A stretch of 64,000 bases of DNA. It comes from Desarmillaria ectypa (lineage: Eukaryota; Basidiomycota; Agaricomycetes; Agaricales; Physalacriaceae). The notes beneath the pieces are model-generated. The model was not told the origin of the DNA. It made no database searches and saw only the letters and a list, made by a program, of their open reading frames with translations. The DNA is taken from contig JAUDYN010000001.1 of assembly GCA_030407005.1 (NCBI GenBank), positions 62,001-126,000 on the forward strand. Direction: 5' to 3'. This document shows positions 44,271 through 54,991 of the stretch, piece by piece; position 1 is the first letter of the stretch, and each line of letters starts with the position of its first letter. The position numbers were made by a program, and so were the translations under genes.

Positions 44271-46560
44271 ATCGACAGTGTATTACTAACGTTGTATTCA
44301 GTGACGAATGCAATTGCATATGATGTTTGTCAGGTTCGGGCCGATATGTGAGAATAAGAACGGTATCCTGACTTTGTCCATATGGTCTGCACCAACGTCT
44401 GTCTTGCGTAATGCCTATGACTGTACAATAAACATTAATTGTAACAACTTCTATTTTTCGGACCCGACGGGCCGCGGAGGTAAGCGTCGATGACATGGGA
44501 TATCATATATAAGTAAAACTGATATACCCACTGGCTTCTTTCTCACAGCATCCTACTCACCATGCCGTCCCCAGAAACCCCCTTCAAAATATCCATCCCG
44601 GACGAGAAACTCAAGCTCCTCCAACAAAAGCTTGCTTTGGCTACATTCCCAGATGAGCTTGAAGACTCCGGAATGAAATATGGCGCACCGCTGAAGGATA
44701 TCCAGCGTCTGGTCGCTAGGTGGAAAGAAGGTTTCGATTGGCGGGCCCAAGAAGCCGCTCTCAACGCGGAGCTCCCCCAGTTCACTCGTGACATCGAGGT
44801 CGAGGGTTTTGAGGTGCTGAACATTCATTATGTGCATAAGAGGAGCGAGGTCGAAGACGCTGTTCCGTTGCTCTTCGTTCACGGTTGTACGTGTTGTCTC
44901 CAGGTTACCTGATTGCCACGTGTGATAACTTTTATCTCATTGCAGGGCCGGGAAGTTTCATCGAAGTACGAAAGATTCTCCCACTTTTGACAGCGTCGTC
45001 GGCAGAACATCCGAGCTTCCATGTCGTCGCCCTGAGCTTGCCGGGATACGGGTTCTCACAGGCGAGCAAGAAGCAGAACTTCAGGTCGGCACAATATGCC
45101 GAGGTATTTCCCTTCACAAGTAGACCAGGGGCACTATTGATGCTAGCACACGTTGTAGGTCGCCCATAAGCTCATGCTAGCTCTAGGTTATAATGAGTAT
45201 GGTCCGTTACAACGACTTCCCCGAAAGCAGCTACTGAATTTCCGCTTCCAGTCACTCAAGGTGGAGACTGGGGAAGCTTAGTGAGTGCCGTCTCTTGCTG
45301 AAGCACCGCTGCTCATGAGCGAATTTGTGAAGATCACTCGAAAAATAGCCATTGTCTATGGTGGTAAGCATAGCAAGGCCTGGCATACGAATATGCCATT
45401 GCAAGTATATTTCTCCATGTCATCATTCAACGATCCTGACTATCTATAGAGGTCGCCCTCCGACTCTGTATGAACCCATACTGTACCTCCGTCACCTCTT
45501 GACGCCGTACACAGCTGGTGAGAAGGCCGATTTGGCACGCTCTCAGTGGTTCAACTCCAAAGGAAGCGGCTACTCGGCGGAACAGTCTACTCAGCCCCAA
45601 ACACTGGGATATTCGCTCGCCGATTCTCCAGTAGGTCTCCTTGCGTGGATTTATGAGAAGCTGGTGAACTGGACGGATGCGTACCCTTGGGATGATGATG
45701 AAGGTGGGTGGCCCAAAGCTTCGTCTCCGTTTTCGTTGTCTAACAACGTGTGATTTCTAGTCTTGACATGGATCTCCATCTATCTATTCTCGAGATCAGG
45801 TCCTACGGCATCCATCCGTATATATTACGAGATTTTCGGTTCATCCGACATGGCTATCCTGAGAGAAAAACCCGCCATTCCCAATGGCTTATCGTACTTT
45901 CCAAAGGAACTTCTCCCCGTCCCTCGCATGTAAGTGTCCCGGATGTCTTGCTATCAAAATGTGCTGAGACGTCATCACAGCTGGCATCGTACTACCGGTA
46001 ACGTCGTTTTTGAATCCGAGCATGCCGGCGGTGGTCATTTTGCGGCCCATGAAAAGCCTCAGGAGTTGGTTGATGATGTGAGGAAGATGTTTGGAAAGGG
46101 AGGACCTGCATTTGGGGTCGTTCCCGGGAAGACTGGTTATAGGTGAGAGGTGCTGGGAGGGACATGTTTGATACCCGGCTGTTGAGCATTCCCAGTCGTT
46201 AAAATCAGGCTGCTAGGACGAAGCCGTAGTCTGTACGTGTACGTGTTGAAATATTGGACCTGCAACAGTGTAACATGTCAAAATCACAGTGTTCTTATCG
46301 GTCGTAAAGAATCAGCGTCAAGAATGTTTTTCAATTGCTTGCGTTATGAATCTGGCTTGCCGTCAGTCCGAAGTCGTGGGCGGACAACAGAAACTTCTGT
46401 TCAATTTCTAAATTATTGACCATCTCAGCATCACCGCTCCTGCTTTGTTCGATGCCAGAACCTGGTGAGTCTCCAACGAAGTAAATTTGATATTCAGCTT
46501 CAACCTAGTAGGTCAACATGTGCACGACGCGTCGCCACAGTTTCCGCTACGTCTTGACTA
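43105..46560 (+). repeat. Right arm of the 3.5-kb inverted duplication
   Basis: Matches the reverse complement of 19005-22457. It contains HAT1 from late exon 5 onward, EH3 and its 3' flank. Because the arm continues upstream into a complete HAT1, this side is the likely source and the left arm the copy. Confidence 0.9.
44562..46146 (+). CDS. Epoxide hydrolase (EH3), right-arm copy
   Basis: The exons are 44562-44886, 44946-45103, 45159-45201, 45252-45280, 45333-45400, 45450-45703, 45761-45929 and 45981-46146, with lengths identical to EH1 and EH2, giving 403 residues. The N-terminal epoxide hydrolase domain begins [22 protein letters not shown] (107-110), nucleophile Asp181 in QGGDWGS, and the [10 protein letters not shown] histidine region are all present. 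The intron after exon 5 uses GC (GCAAGT). All other donors are GT, including the one that is GC in EH2. It probably acts on small lipophilic epoxides in the cytosol; substrate is not inferable. Confidence 0.92.
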
Positions 46561-46634
46561 AGTGAGGGTGATAAACGGTGAAGGATGGAACACAGCGTCC
46601 TCGTTTGTCGTCTGGTCGGGATAATCCCAGTCTG

Positions 46635-47192
46635 TCAAACACTTGAACGATACACATCGTAAGCTGACGAGCCATTCACAGGATGTGTGAAGCCCCTCCG
46701 CATAGTCCTTGCAATACCTACTCTAGTAGGTAATACATCGATTAGTAGTGGACAAGAAGTCGATGTGCAGGCTCGGATGATGTTCAAGTTGTTGGGAGAT
46801 ATTCGTGTGGTATTGTAGGACCTCGTAAAGCTCCATCGTGAAATTGGAGGTGATATCAGCGTCATCGATTGGATGTACGGTTTCGCTAAGGAAAGCCAAA
46901 GGTAGCGTAGACTAAAGAAGTGATAAGGAGCATCAGTAGAACGTCCCCCGAATACGCTGTAGCCATTCTGGAATTCATACCATAGACCCAGATAGTGACG
47001 CATTGAGACCATATTCAGTCTACGAGACGTACGTGCAAAAGAAAGCAAATTGCTCTTCTTAACGTGGTCGAACACTGCGTGTAGGAGCTCACTTGGGAGG
47101 CCAGTCAACGTCGGCGCTGCCTGGACGTCACGCTTCGTCCGCCTCGCTTGAGTACCATGTTTTGAGCGAAAATAAAATTGGATGAGATGCAA
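46635..47192 (-). pseudogene. Truncated F-box gene in the right arm
   Basis: A 185-codon open frame holds a clear F-box (LTGLPSELLHAVFDHVKKSN, then LLSFARTSRRLN) and the next segment FFSLRYLWLSLAKPYIQSMT. It matches the left-arm relic until the equivalent of 18056. About 0.8 kb of the leucine-rich 3' half is missing, and the frame ends in unrelated sequence. In this copy the F-box itself is in frame, in the left copy it is not, so neither is complete. It is convergent with EH3. Confidence 0.65.
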
Positions 47193-48144
47193 CTTGGGAA
47201 CAGTATGGTGCTGATCAGTGAGGATAGTGGGAGTTTGGAGCAGTGGGGCTTCCTATTTTCGTGGGAAGACAGTCATTCCGGACCGACCTCGCGAGATATG
47301 CTCGATATTATGCGCTTAGTATTGGCCCAAGGACATCCCTTTTTAGCGGGTACATTCCGAAATTAAGTTGGAACCATGCATGTTCTCGTTGAAGCTAATA
47401 CGTTTCTAGCATTTATATATTCTGAATACTCCTTAGCATGGCGACTGATGTTAGAGACACGACCTGGTTCAAACCGTCTCGCTACCATGCGGTCTCGAGA
47501 ATCGCGAGACCTCATACACGCAGCGCTTGGATCGTGAAGGTTCAGATAATCTGGAAATCTGCAGCAATGCCGCACCCTCTACAGATATGGCTCGAGACGT
47601 CTTCGAATCTTGTTTTTATTTTATTTTGTTACAGAGTCTGCAGGAGTTGGAGCTGAAATAGCAATAGGCGGATATATGTAGCGCTTGAACCTATTACTAC
47701 ATACCAAGAGACAACAAAAGGTCGGAGATGTGCACTGTCCAAGGCAGAATACGAGTCTGCGGTAATATTCATTAAGTACTCATAAGGCACTGATAACATG
47801 GAATCACCATCGATAGGTCCAGGAGAAACTTTACAGTTATAAATGAAGGAGCTTGAAGAGCAGGAGAGCGTATTCATAACGATTTTACGAGCATGCGAGG
47901 CTGTAGCTATCGTCCATCGTGAGTATCTTTGCAGTCCAAAGTTCTGTAGGTGATCCAGTTACATGATGTCGGCTATAAAGAAGAGGATCTGCAGTGTCTT
48001 GACTTAGTACAAAAACAACAAGAATGGACTGAGAGACGTTCCCTATCACCTTCCTTCTGGATTAAGTCTGTGCCAGCTGGAAAGGCAGGGCCTATTAGAG
48101 GAGAGGAAGAAGCAGCTTTTTGTAAGGAATACCCGAGTGATAAG
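47193..48144. other. Intergenic, nothing recognised
   Basis: ORFs near 47438-47656 and 47629-47877 lack recognisable motifs. Confidence 0.4.
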
Positions 48145-48338
48145 TGTTGGAATCCTGAGTGTTGCGCAGGGTAGACTCCCAGGCTGGTAAAGCCAGATGT
48201 AAATTGTTATTCTATGGCTCCTACAGAGCTCATATTTATACTACTTCGCACTAGAATATAGAATGTACTACAACTTTCTACTCCTCTCGGCATGGTGCCG
48301 GATTGCTCCTTCTAGAACTTTCCAGCAAAATCCCAACA
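48145..48338 (-). repeat. Solo LTR, family A, copy 2 (194 bp)
   Basis: Ends are TGTTGG and CCAACA, flanked by the perfect 5-base duplication ATAAG at 48140-48144 and 48339-48343. No internal sequence is present. Confidence 0.9.
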
Positions 48339-48759
48339 ATAAGTACCGGCTCGACTCGGTCAACGGGGCCATCAATATAGATTGTGACGTGACGGTACGT
48401 CGTTCCCGCTTCTTTCCTTCCACCACCATCGCGGTGCTCGTCACTGGCAACAGCGTTCTCTCTCGCCTTTCCACTACTGCCACAGCAGGCATCTCCCGCT
48501 TGCTGATGAAGAACCTGTCGACCTCGAGGCACCCGAGCATGCAATTTCACCAAAGCTTATGTGCCAGACGTACCATCCGTTTTTCTTGGGCTTGCGACGT
48601 CTTCGAGGTGAGTTTTGGAATGTTGTTCTCATTTTGGAAAGAAATAAAACAGGACTGTAGATATGCCCTGACAAGCCTACTACCGACTACAATGCCTGCG
48701 CGTGGGCACCAACATGAACGCTGACTCGGCTGAGCTAGCTGGGGATCCTGGCGGCGATC
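48339..48759. other. Intergenic, nothing recognised
   Basis: Overlapping ORFs on both strands (48263-48724 and 48268-48553) run through the LTR or mirror each other and are not supported as genes. Confidence 0.4.
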
Positions 48760-49470
48760 TCGGGGCTAGGAGCGTGGAGCAATGTTGGGCGCTCGTGTGG
48801 AGGGTACGAATGATCCGTCATCGCTGTCGTTGACCCCGATGGGCGGCTCGATGGCATATCTGCGAATATGTTATTGGTCTGTCCATCGCCAACAGCGTCG
48901 CGATGGTGGGTCCTGTCGGCCTTTTACATGAGGGAATTAAACCAGTACTCAAACCCTGTGGGATCATTGAGTAGATCCTTTCGTGGAGCTTGCCGTAGCT
49001 GTGGTAGCAACTCTTTTCCGTTCTAGGAGAGAGGTCGTTCAGGCTTCGAGCCTGAGTGGATTGCTGTGACGAAGGAGCTGGTTCAGAGTCTCCAGTTGTT
49101 GGTGCGTGTACCCAACGGGATCTTTGTGTAAAGTCTGGCGTGAGGTTTCGTATTGCCAGTGATGGTCTGTGTTGGTGACCCTCTTCCTTGGCAGGAGAGA
49201 AGTCATCCAAGCTTCAAAACTGGCGCGGTTGTTGCGGTGCAGGGTATGCTCGCGCTGGTGTAGCTGAATCTGCGGCTGTTGGTGTGCATTGTCGGTTCCA
49301 TTCCGCTCCAGGAGAGAGACAATCCACGTCACGAAGTCGTTGGGTGCGTCTTGTGTGGTCTCGGTAACACGAGTCAGGTGGTGGATGAGCTGTGGCTCGT
49401 CGAAAATATTATGGAAAGGCATGTCGGTATAGTCCGCCTGCTCTCCATGTGTTCTAGTGATGTGTAGAGT
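48760..49470 (-). repeat. Family C repeat, copy 2, with internal modules
   Basis: Related to 16745-17225. On the minus strand the sequence repeats a module that begins with a SLLxRK-like core: WIVSLLERN near 49320, WMTSLLPRKR near 49200 and TTSLLERKR near 49030. Each is followed by a Gln/His-rich tail such as TLHKDPVGYTHQQLETLNQL. The underlying DNA word AGGAGAGAG recurs at about 49022, 49190 and 49308. The two ORFs (48818-49210, 49039-49422) are in different frames, so no intact product remains. Confidence 0.55.
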
Positions 49471-50825
49471 CTAGTCAAGCTTGAAGGCAAGAGGTCAAGT
49501 TGTGTGGCAACTTGATGACAAATTATGAGCCCTGAATGCCTTCCACTAACTGGGAAACAACCGGTACGGCTAGCTTTTCCTCAATTTACTTCACCTCGTT
49601 TAAACTCAGCCTACTCTTTGAACTGGACCGATAGTTATATGACAAGTTTTCTCTACCCTATCATAGGATGGTAGCTCGCTAGAAAGTGGAACGTTGGAAT
49701 CAAAGTAGGCGGCTTTATTCTTCGTGCTCTTTACGAAAAAATGAACCTTAGTTTGCTCTCCCATACCCTATTTTGTCACTGCTACGAAGATAGCTTGTGG
49801 TGAAAAAGAGGGAGAGCATCCGCATGGATTCGAGACCTGTTTCCCATTTTTTGCCAATATGCTGCGAAGGTCAAGGATAACAGCTAACACCACACAGTAA
49901 AATCTCTCTGCCCTCACACGTCTCGAAATTATGTATCCCCAATGATGACTATGAGGCTCTTTCTAATTCCCTTCAAGTGCAGTACGGTTAGCGTTCTGAC
50001 GACCAGCAGGATCGATAGTTCTGAGAGGATCCATCGAGTCATCTTGTCTTCGATGAAGAAGCCCGTACAGATCAGCGCCCCGTATTTTTCACTTTAGATA
50101 GCCTACACTTGTCTTTCCGCTCCCGTTTCTCGTCAAAAGTCACTGGTGGCTTTTCTAGCAAGTGCAACTGGCAAAACCTTGGTGCTAATGCTACAACCAT
50201 GGTTGCATTCTTCGCGGTACTGCATCACAGCAATTCTGATAAGAAACGTCTCGATATTCTCCAAACATCATTTTCGATTACGGGTTCAAACGTTCATGTT
50301 CAAGATTATGGGACCAGAGAATTTATGCGTGAGGTCGAACGGTTATCGTGTAACTGTACCGTACTGATGACAATATTCACCAAATCAGGCCAAATCCGAC
50401 GGATCTTGATTCTCGACGCGACGTGACAGGCACATGGTCTCGGTATTTCCCTTTTAGGTCCAAGGCGGTACCATGTGGGCGGATATGGTTCTTTTTCGTC
50501 CTTGGACCCTTCCTCCTCCTTCCTCCTTCCTTCCCCCAGGCCTCCTTCCTTCTTTCCCGCTCTCATTCTGCCATCTCCCGGAGTTCTGGTATTTTCCATT
50601 TCTCATCAGGTGCGCTTGATTTTGACACATCAGTTGATGTGACTGGCCTCATATTCCCAGGACCCTCTTTTCACAAACGCTTTCTTCACGACTGGCACAA
50701 CCGTGCTCTGGGGCTCTTTTACTCGTCCGTGCTGCTGTTGGAGGGTGTATTAAGTTTTTGTGGTCAAGGTGCTTAGGGGCTAGTAATACGTGCGTCGTAT
50801 TTCTGTTTTATGTTTCGTCCAAATA
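49471..50825. other. Intergenic with pyrimidine-rich tract
   Basis: A CT-rich tract (about 50510-50570) gives long but low-complexity ORFs on both strands. The region may hold upstream exons of the membrane protein at 50826, but no convincing exon was found. Confidence 0.4.
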
Positions 50826-51425
50826 ATGACCGAGCACAAGGCCATCATGTCGTCAACGGATTCATCGTCGTCCTCCTCTTCAACAGCCACAGTCTCTGCA
50901 AGCCCATCTTCCACTGACAAACGGCCGCTCATCACAGGTGTAACCTTAGCCTCCATCGCCCTCATCGTCATCGCCATAATACTATTCTTCATGTTCCGGC
51001 GCCCAAAATCCTCCAGTTCGGGATCAGATGACTACATCTTCTCCAGACGCGATACAGTCGTCGACCGTTCCCATATCGCATCGCGAATAACGCCTTTCGG
51101 AGCACCAGGTGGGGAGACGCCACAATTTGGTGCGTACTGACCCCGTTGATGCGGTCCACGGCTGTACTGAAAAATTATCGCAGTGCACACGCCTGGATCT
51201 AATATGCGTATAGCGAACAGAAGATCAGACGGGGCGTGGACGTTCTCTGACCCTCGAACGCCGTTCACACCTCGAGGTGTTGGTGAACTTGACCTTTCGC
51301 CCGCGTCTCGAGATAAGAAGGGATTCCGTAAGGGTGCCTTTGATGCCTACGAGTTCGAGCCCGACCCAAGCGTGCTACCACCCCCAGCGTACGCGTATGG
51401 GAACGAAGACAGATATCTCAGATAG
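50826..51425 (+). CDS. Small one-pass membrane protein, unknown function
   Basis: Two exons, 50826-51129 and 51184-51425, joined in phase, give 181 residues from the first ATG (a second lies at 50847). A Ser/Thr-rich, probably glycosylated, N-terminal part (residues 9-31) precedes a single helix at about 36-57 (TGVTLASIALIVIAIILFFM). A stop-transfer FRRPK follows, then a polar tail with PFGAPGGETPQF, WTFSDPRTPFTPRG and a Pro-rich segment PSVLPPPAYAYG. This layout resembles the membrane-proximal end of fungal surface sensors, which have an extracellular domain upstream. Either this is a short stand-alone protein or 5' exons were missed. Confidence 0.65.
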
Positions 51426-52294
51426 TGACCTAGAGTCATTCTCCATCTCCGCTTCCCGTTTTAATGAGGACTAACTAATGATTTTTATGACTGGATTTAT
51501 TCTCAGATTAACTTCTCACCTTCACTTGCATTATCTTTCGCTTTCGCTCGCATCTTGCTTTCTTGTTTCATTAATTTTTTTTTTTACTTATTCATCACAT
51601 CGTTCGTAGCTACCGCGCATCAGCATATTCAATTGCCTTTTACCTTGCTTGTATTTCATCTCATTATGGAATCTTGAACTATTGGCGGGAACCGCTTCTT
51701 GTTATGGCTCGCCTGCTGAAAACGTCTGTCTGGCTTATCACTTGGTCTTCACAAAGCTAACACAAGACAACGAAGAGCAAGTGACCAATCTTGGTAAATC
51801 CAGGACGCTAATACCCTTAATTATACGTGGTTACCTGTCCATGCGCGACTATGTCTTCGTTTCGATCACGCTCTTATGAAGAAACCCAAACGATCAGCAG
51901 CTTTCTTGATCTCATCCCTGGGACCTTTACTTTCTTAGGCAAGATCTCGGTGTGTGGATATTCGATAATTCAGTGTTACTTCTCCAGGTTTAAGCTAGTG
52001 GGTTTATTACGTTTATCGGTAAAATCTGAGGTGATAGTATCCCCGAACACCATGCAACCCTGTTCCTAGCACACAGCGAAAACAGGCCCTTGACACAATG
52101 AACGTACATACAAGCAAGATACTTCTAAAAAGCCCATCAAGCAACTCCCGAATGAAAGTGAAACGGCAAAACTAAGCGTATCCTATGGCTCTAGGGGAGG
52201 CTTGAAGTCTAGATTTGGAGTGACGAGTCCGGACCGGTTTCAACTCTCGGGCCACAGGGCCAAAAGGCAACGAACATCTTGTCCTCTACTAACG
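51426..52294. other. Intergenic, nothing recognised
   Basis: A T tract lies near 51573-51583. The short ORFs show no motif. Confidence 0.45.
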
Positions 52295-52391
52295 AGGCAC
52301 TACCAGGGTTCGAACCTGGGTTGTGGGAAGAACTTCATGCGGTTGGTGCGCCACATCAAAATCCCAAGTGCTGCCACTACACCATAGCGCC
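52295..52391 (-). tRNA. tRNA-Gln (anticodon TTG), with intron
   Basis: Read on the minus strand, the acceptor strands GGCGCTA and TAGTGCC pair over seven positions with one G-T. The D arm is GTGTAGTGGCAGCAC. The anticodon stem TGGGA/TCCCA encloses loop TTTTGAT, with anticodon TTG. The T arm CCAGGTTCGAACCCTGG is perfect. A 26-base intron interrupts the loop after the base 3' of the anticodon, the canonical position. The unpaired 3' base is T. Confidence 0.9.
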
Positions 52392-53072
52392 GACATCAAG
52401 GGCGTACCATGAGACTAGACACCGAGGATGGGATTAAAGACCCTTTCCTTGGTCCACAACCCACTCTTTCACCATTCCCAGACGTAGTCACTCCGAACGT
52501 GGACCCTGCAAAAAGAACTCGAGTCGTCGAACAAAACAAGGACCTTGAACCCCAGCAGCCATGAATCACAGCCGCTGAAATTGTGCTTACGGCCACGATG
52601 CTATTCTGCCAGGCAATCGGGAGGGACACCTGCTCTTTCTTAACCTCGACGGCATGTGCATGTTCGTTAACTTCTACCTTTGTTGGGACCTCGACCAGTT
52701 ATCTTTGACTCTCGTCTTTCCATGGTGCTGTTTTGCGGAGCCAGCCCTTCTTTCCTGGATGGTACTGGCGAAAGACCGCCTTTGTTGGTGATATTTATTG
52801 ATTCATAACTGCGTTTGCGGCGAGACCTGTACTTGATATTTTCACTCATGGCGACGGCTGGTGTCTAATACTTCCTATCATTTGTTCTGCGTTGAAAGGA
52901 AGCCTGCGCAGTGACCCAACATGGATAGCCGTCTCGCCCCTGTGGAAATAATTTCATTACGGGGCGTAATGGAATGTAAAAACTCGGATAGGTGCAAGTG
53001 GTTTTCACGAGAAGTACGTGAAGTAAATGGGTAGTAGGGAAAAACTTTAAGCCTAGGAGGGAGGTGGGTGGG
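52392..53072. other. Intergenic, nothing recognised
   Basis: Short minus-strand ORFs (52396-52629, 52667-52849) are without motif. Confidence 0.45.
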
Positions 53073-53655
53073 TGTCATGGATCTTGAGTATCTGTAAACT
53101 CGGTGCATGAGTCAACGCATGCCTACACTCGGCCTTCTCGGTCCTAGCAGTGACTCACACATAATTTTCTTTTACTTTCTCTATTCTTCTTGCTCATACT
53201 AGAATATAATAGAACATTGTAGAATATTCATGACTCGAGCCTTTTAGTATATAAATACCGTCTGTAACCTTGTAAAAGAAGGAATAAAGCTACTCATCTT
53301 CAAGTCCACTTCATTGTGTGAACTAAGCATCTGATCGGTTACGCCTAGCGCTTGCTGAACAACTCGTTGGATACGCCAAGCGCTTTCCGACAACAATCCG
53401 AAGACTACGCCTAGCGCTTGTCTTCATCTACAGCCCATAATAGCTCCGCGCTCACCGGCTGCTTCCTACAGTAACTGCTTCGCACTTACTGACCCCTTTA
53501 CCTCGCAAACTGGACCTCTCAGGTCTCCTCACGAACCCTTGCCGGAATCTATTCTATTCCCTAACGACATACATCTCTATAACATATCCTACCTCGCTTC
53601 GATCATCACTTGTCGCCCCTCACTCTCATATCCTGATTTCGGCAGATTCCTAACA
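53073..53655 (+). repeat. Solo LTR, family B (583 bp)
   Basis: It starts TGTCATGGAT and ends CCTAACA, flanked on both sides by the perfect 5-base duplication GTGGG (53068-53072 and 53656-53660). A TATA-like TAGTATATAAATACC is present. It is homologous to 14460-14993. Confidence 0.9.
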
Positions 53656-54991
53656 GTGGGCAGTAATAAATCGAGGTCAGTGAGAATGAAATTTAAGAGT
53701 TCTCAGTATTGCCTGCTGAACGACATAGGTGCACATTCTTTCTCTGAAAGTTGGCATTGGTATGATACACAACTAATGATCAGGTATCCGGGCGGTGGGA
53801 CGGAGATACATATAAATCACGGTTCATTCTTATCCAACAGCAAAGTTGTGTAAAGCTTGCGGGAGCATGCGAGCGAACTTATACATTAATAACGAACTTG
53901 TGTTCGGAAAAAATCCACTTGCATATATCCGACTCCTTACACATTATTACCCCGATAGTTTTCTACAATTTGAACTCAGCCCTGTTGGTATAGGAATACC
54001 TAGCCGATACGACGACGATGCGTTCTCCCGCGTCCGTTGAGTTGACCTACTTTTCTTGCGGATGGCATAGCTGTTCCAACTCTACGGGTTTCGAATATCC
54101 CTGTGTTTACTCTTCCGACGGGTATCCGTTGCACGTCAAATTCGAAACACGGTACCCTGGTAGTGCTGCGTGCCGTAACTGTATTGTACATAAGTACGTA
54201 CCGAAATCTTGAGGGATCCAAATGATACCATATACTAGGACCGCCGACGGCCTTAAATTTGTAGCAGTGCTATAGGGGATAAATGTGCGTTTCAGTGAGG
54301 TCGGTATATGCTCTTCTGCTTCTACATGGATAAGGGAAATTCACACTGGTGTTTTTTTATTTCCCTGTTTGTCCAGTATATTTACGATCTGACTTGAGGC
54401 TGTTAGTGCAGTACGACGCCATTCCGAGAACCCCTAAGATCTTACTAGCTCCACAAAATGGGTGATTTTTCGCTTTCTGGCGTACTTGGAGCTTCTTGAA
54501 ATACACGGCATGCAATCTATTCTGTGTTCGGTAATGTGTTAGTGTTATTTATAGGAGAATACTTGACCACAGTGAATATGGCCGGATAAATGACTGTGAC
54601 GGCCGTAATTGTACGAACCGAAGCCGTGAACATCCTTGACTATACGTTTAAGGTACGGTTACAGATGTTGCGCAACCACAACAGCTGGTGAAGGCTCTCA
54701 TATTTTATCCTCGAAGTATTCATTCGTTTTTGTGACTTTCCGAAGACCCTGACTCACTGCTCAGCATTCATGTACAATGATAGGCAACATGGCAACGCTA
54801 AGCCAAGTATTGTGATCGCAGAATAATGGACTCCAGGACCTCTAATCGTGAACTGTATTTATAACACTTCCTAACATATAATACAGGGTTGGAAGACAGG
54901 ACATCTTCGTTGGCACAAGACAGATAACAGAACGAAAAGAAGTAGAAATAGAGGGAGAAAGACAACACTACCATGGTTCTGGTCCGATTCT
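53656..54991. other. Intergenic, nothing recognised
   Basis: ORFs at 53846-54040 and 54018-54212 have no recognisable content and no exon chain. Confidence 0.4.

Noticed and set aside
48263..48724. 153-codon ORF starting in a solo LTR
   Set aside because: It begins inside the LTR, crosses its border and overlaps mirror ORFs on the other strand.
48818..49422. Two overlapping minus-strand ORFs read as one gene
   Set aside because: They are in different frames of a repeated module that also occurs, broken, at 16.8 kb. Treated as a repeat relic.
50423..50776. 117-codon ORF as an upstream exon of the membrane protein at 50826
   Set aside because: It consists largely of a pyrimidine-rich tract, and no donor/acceptor pair joins it in phase to the next exon.
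53846..54212. ORFs downstream of the family B solo LTR
   Set aside because: No recognisable content and no exon chain.
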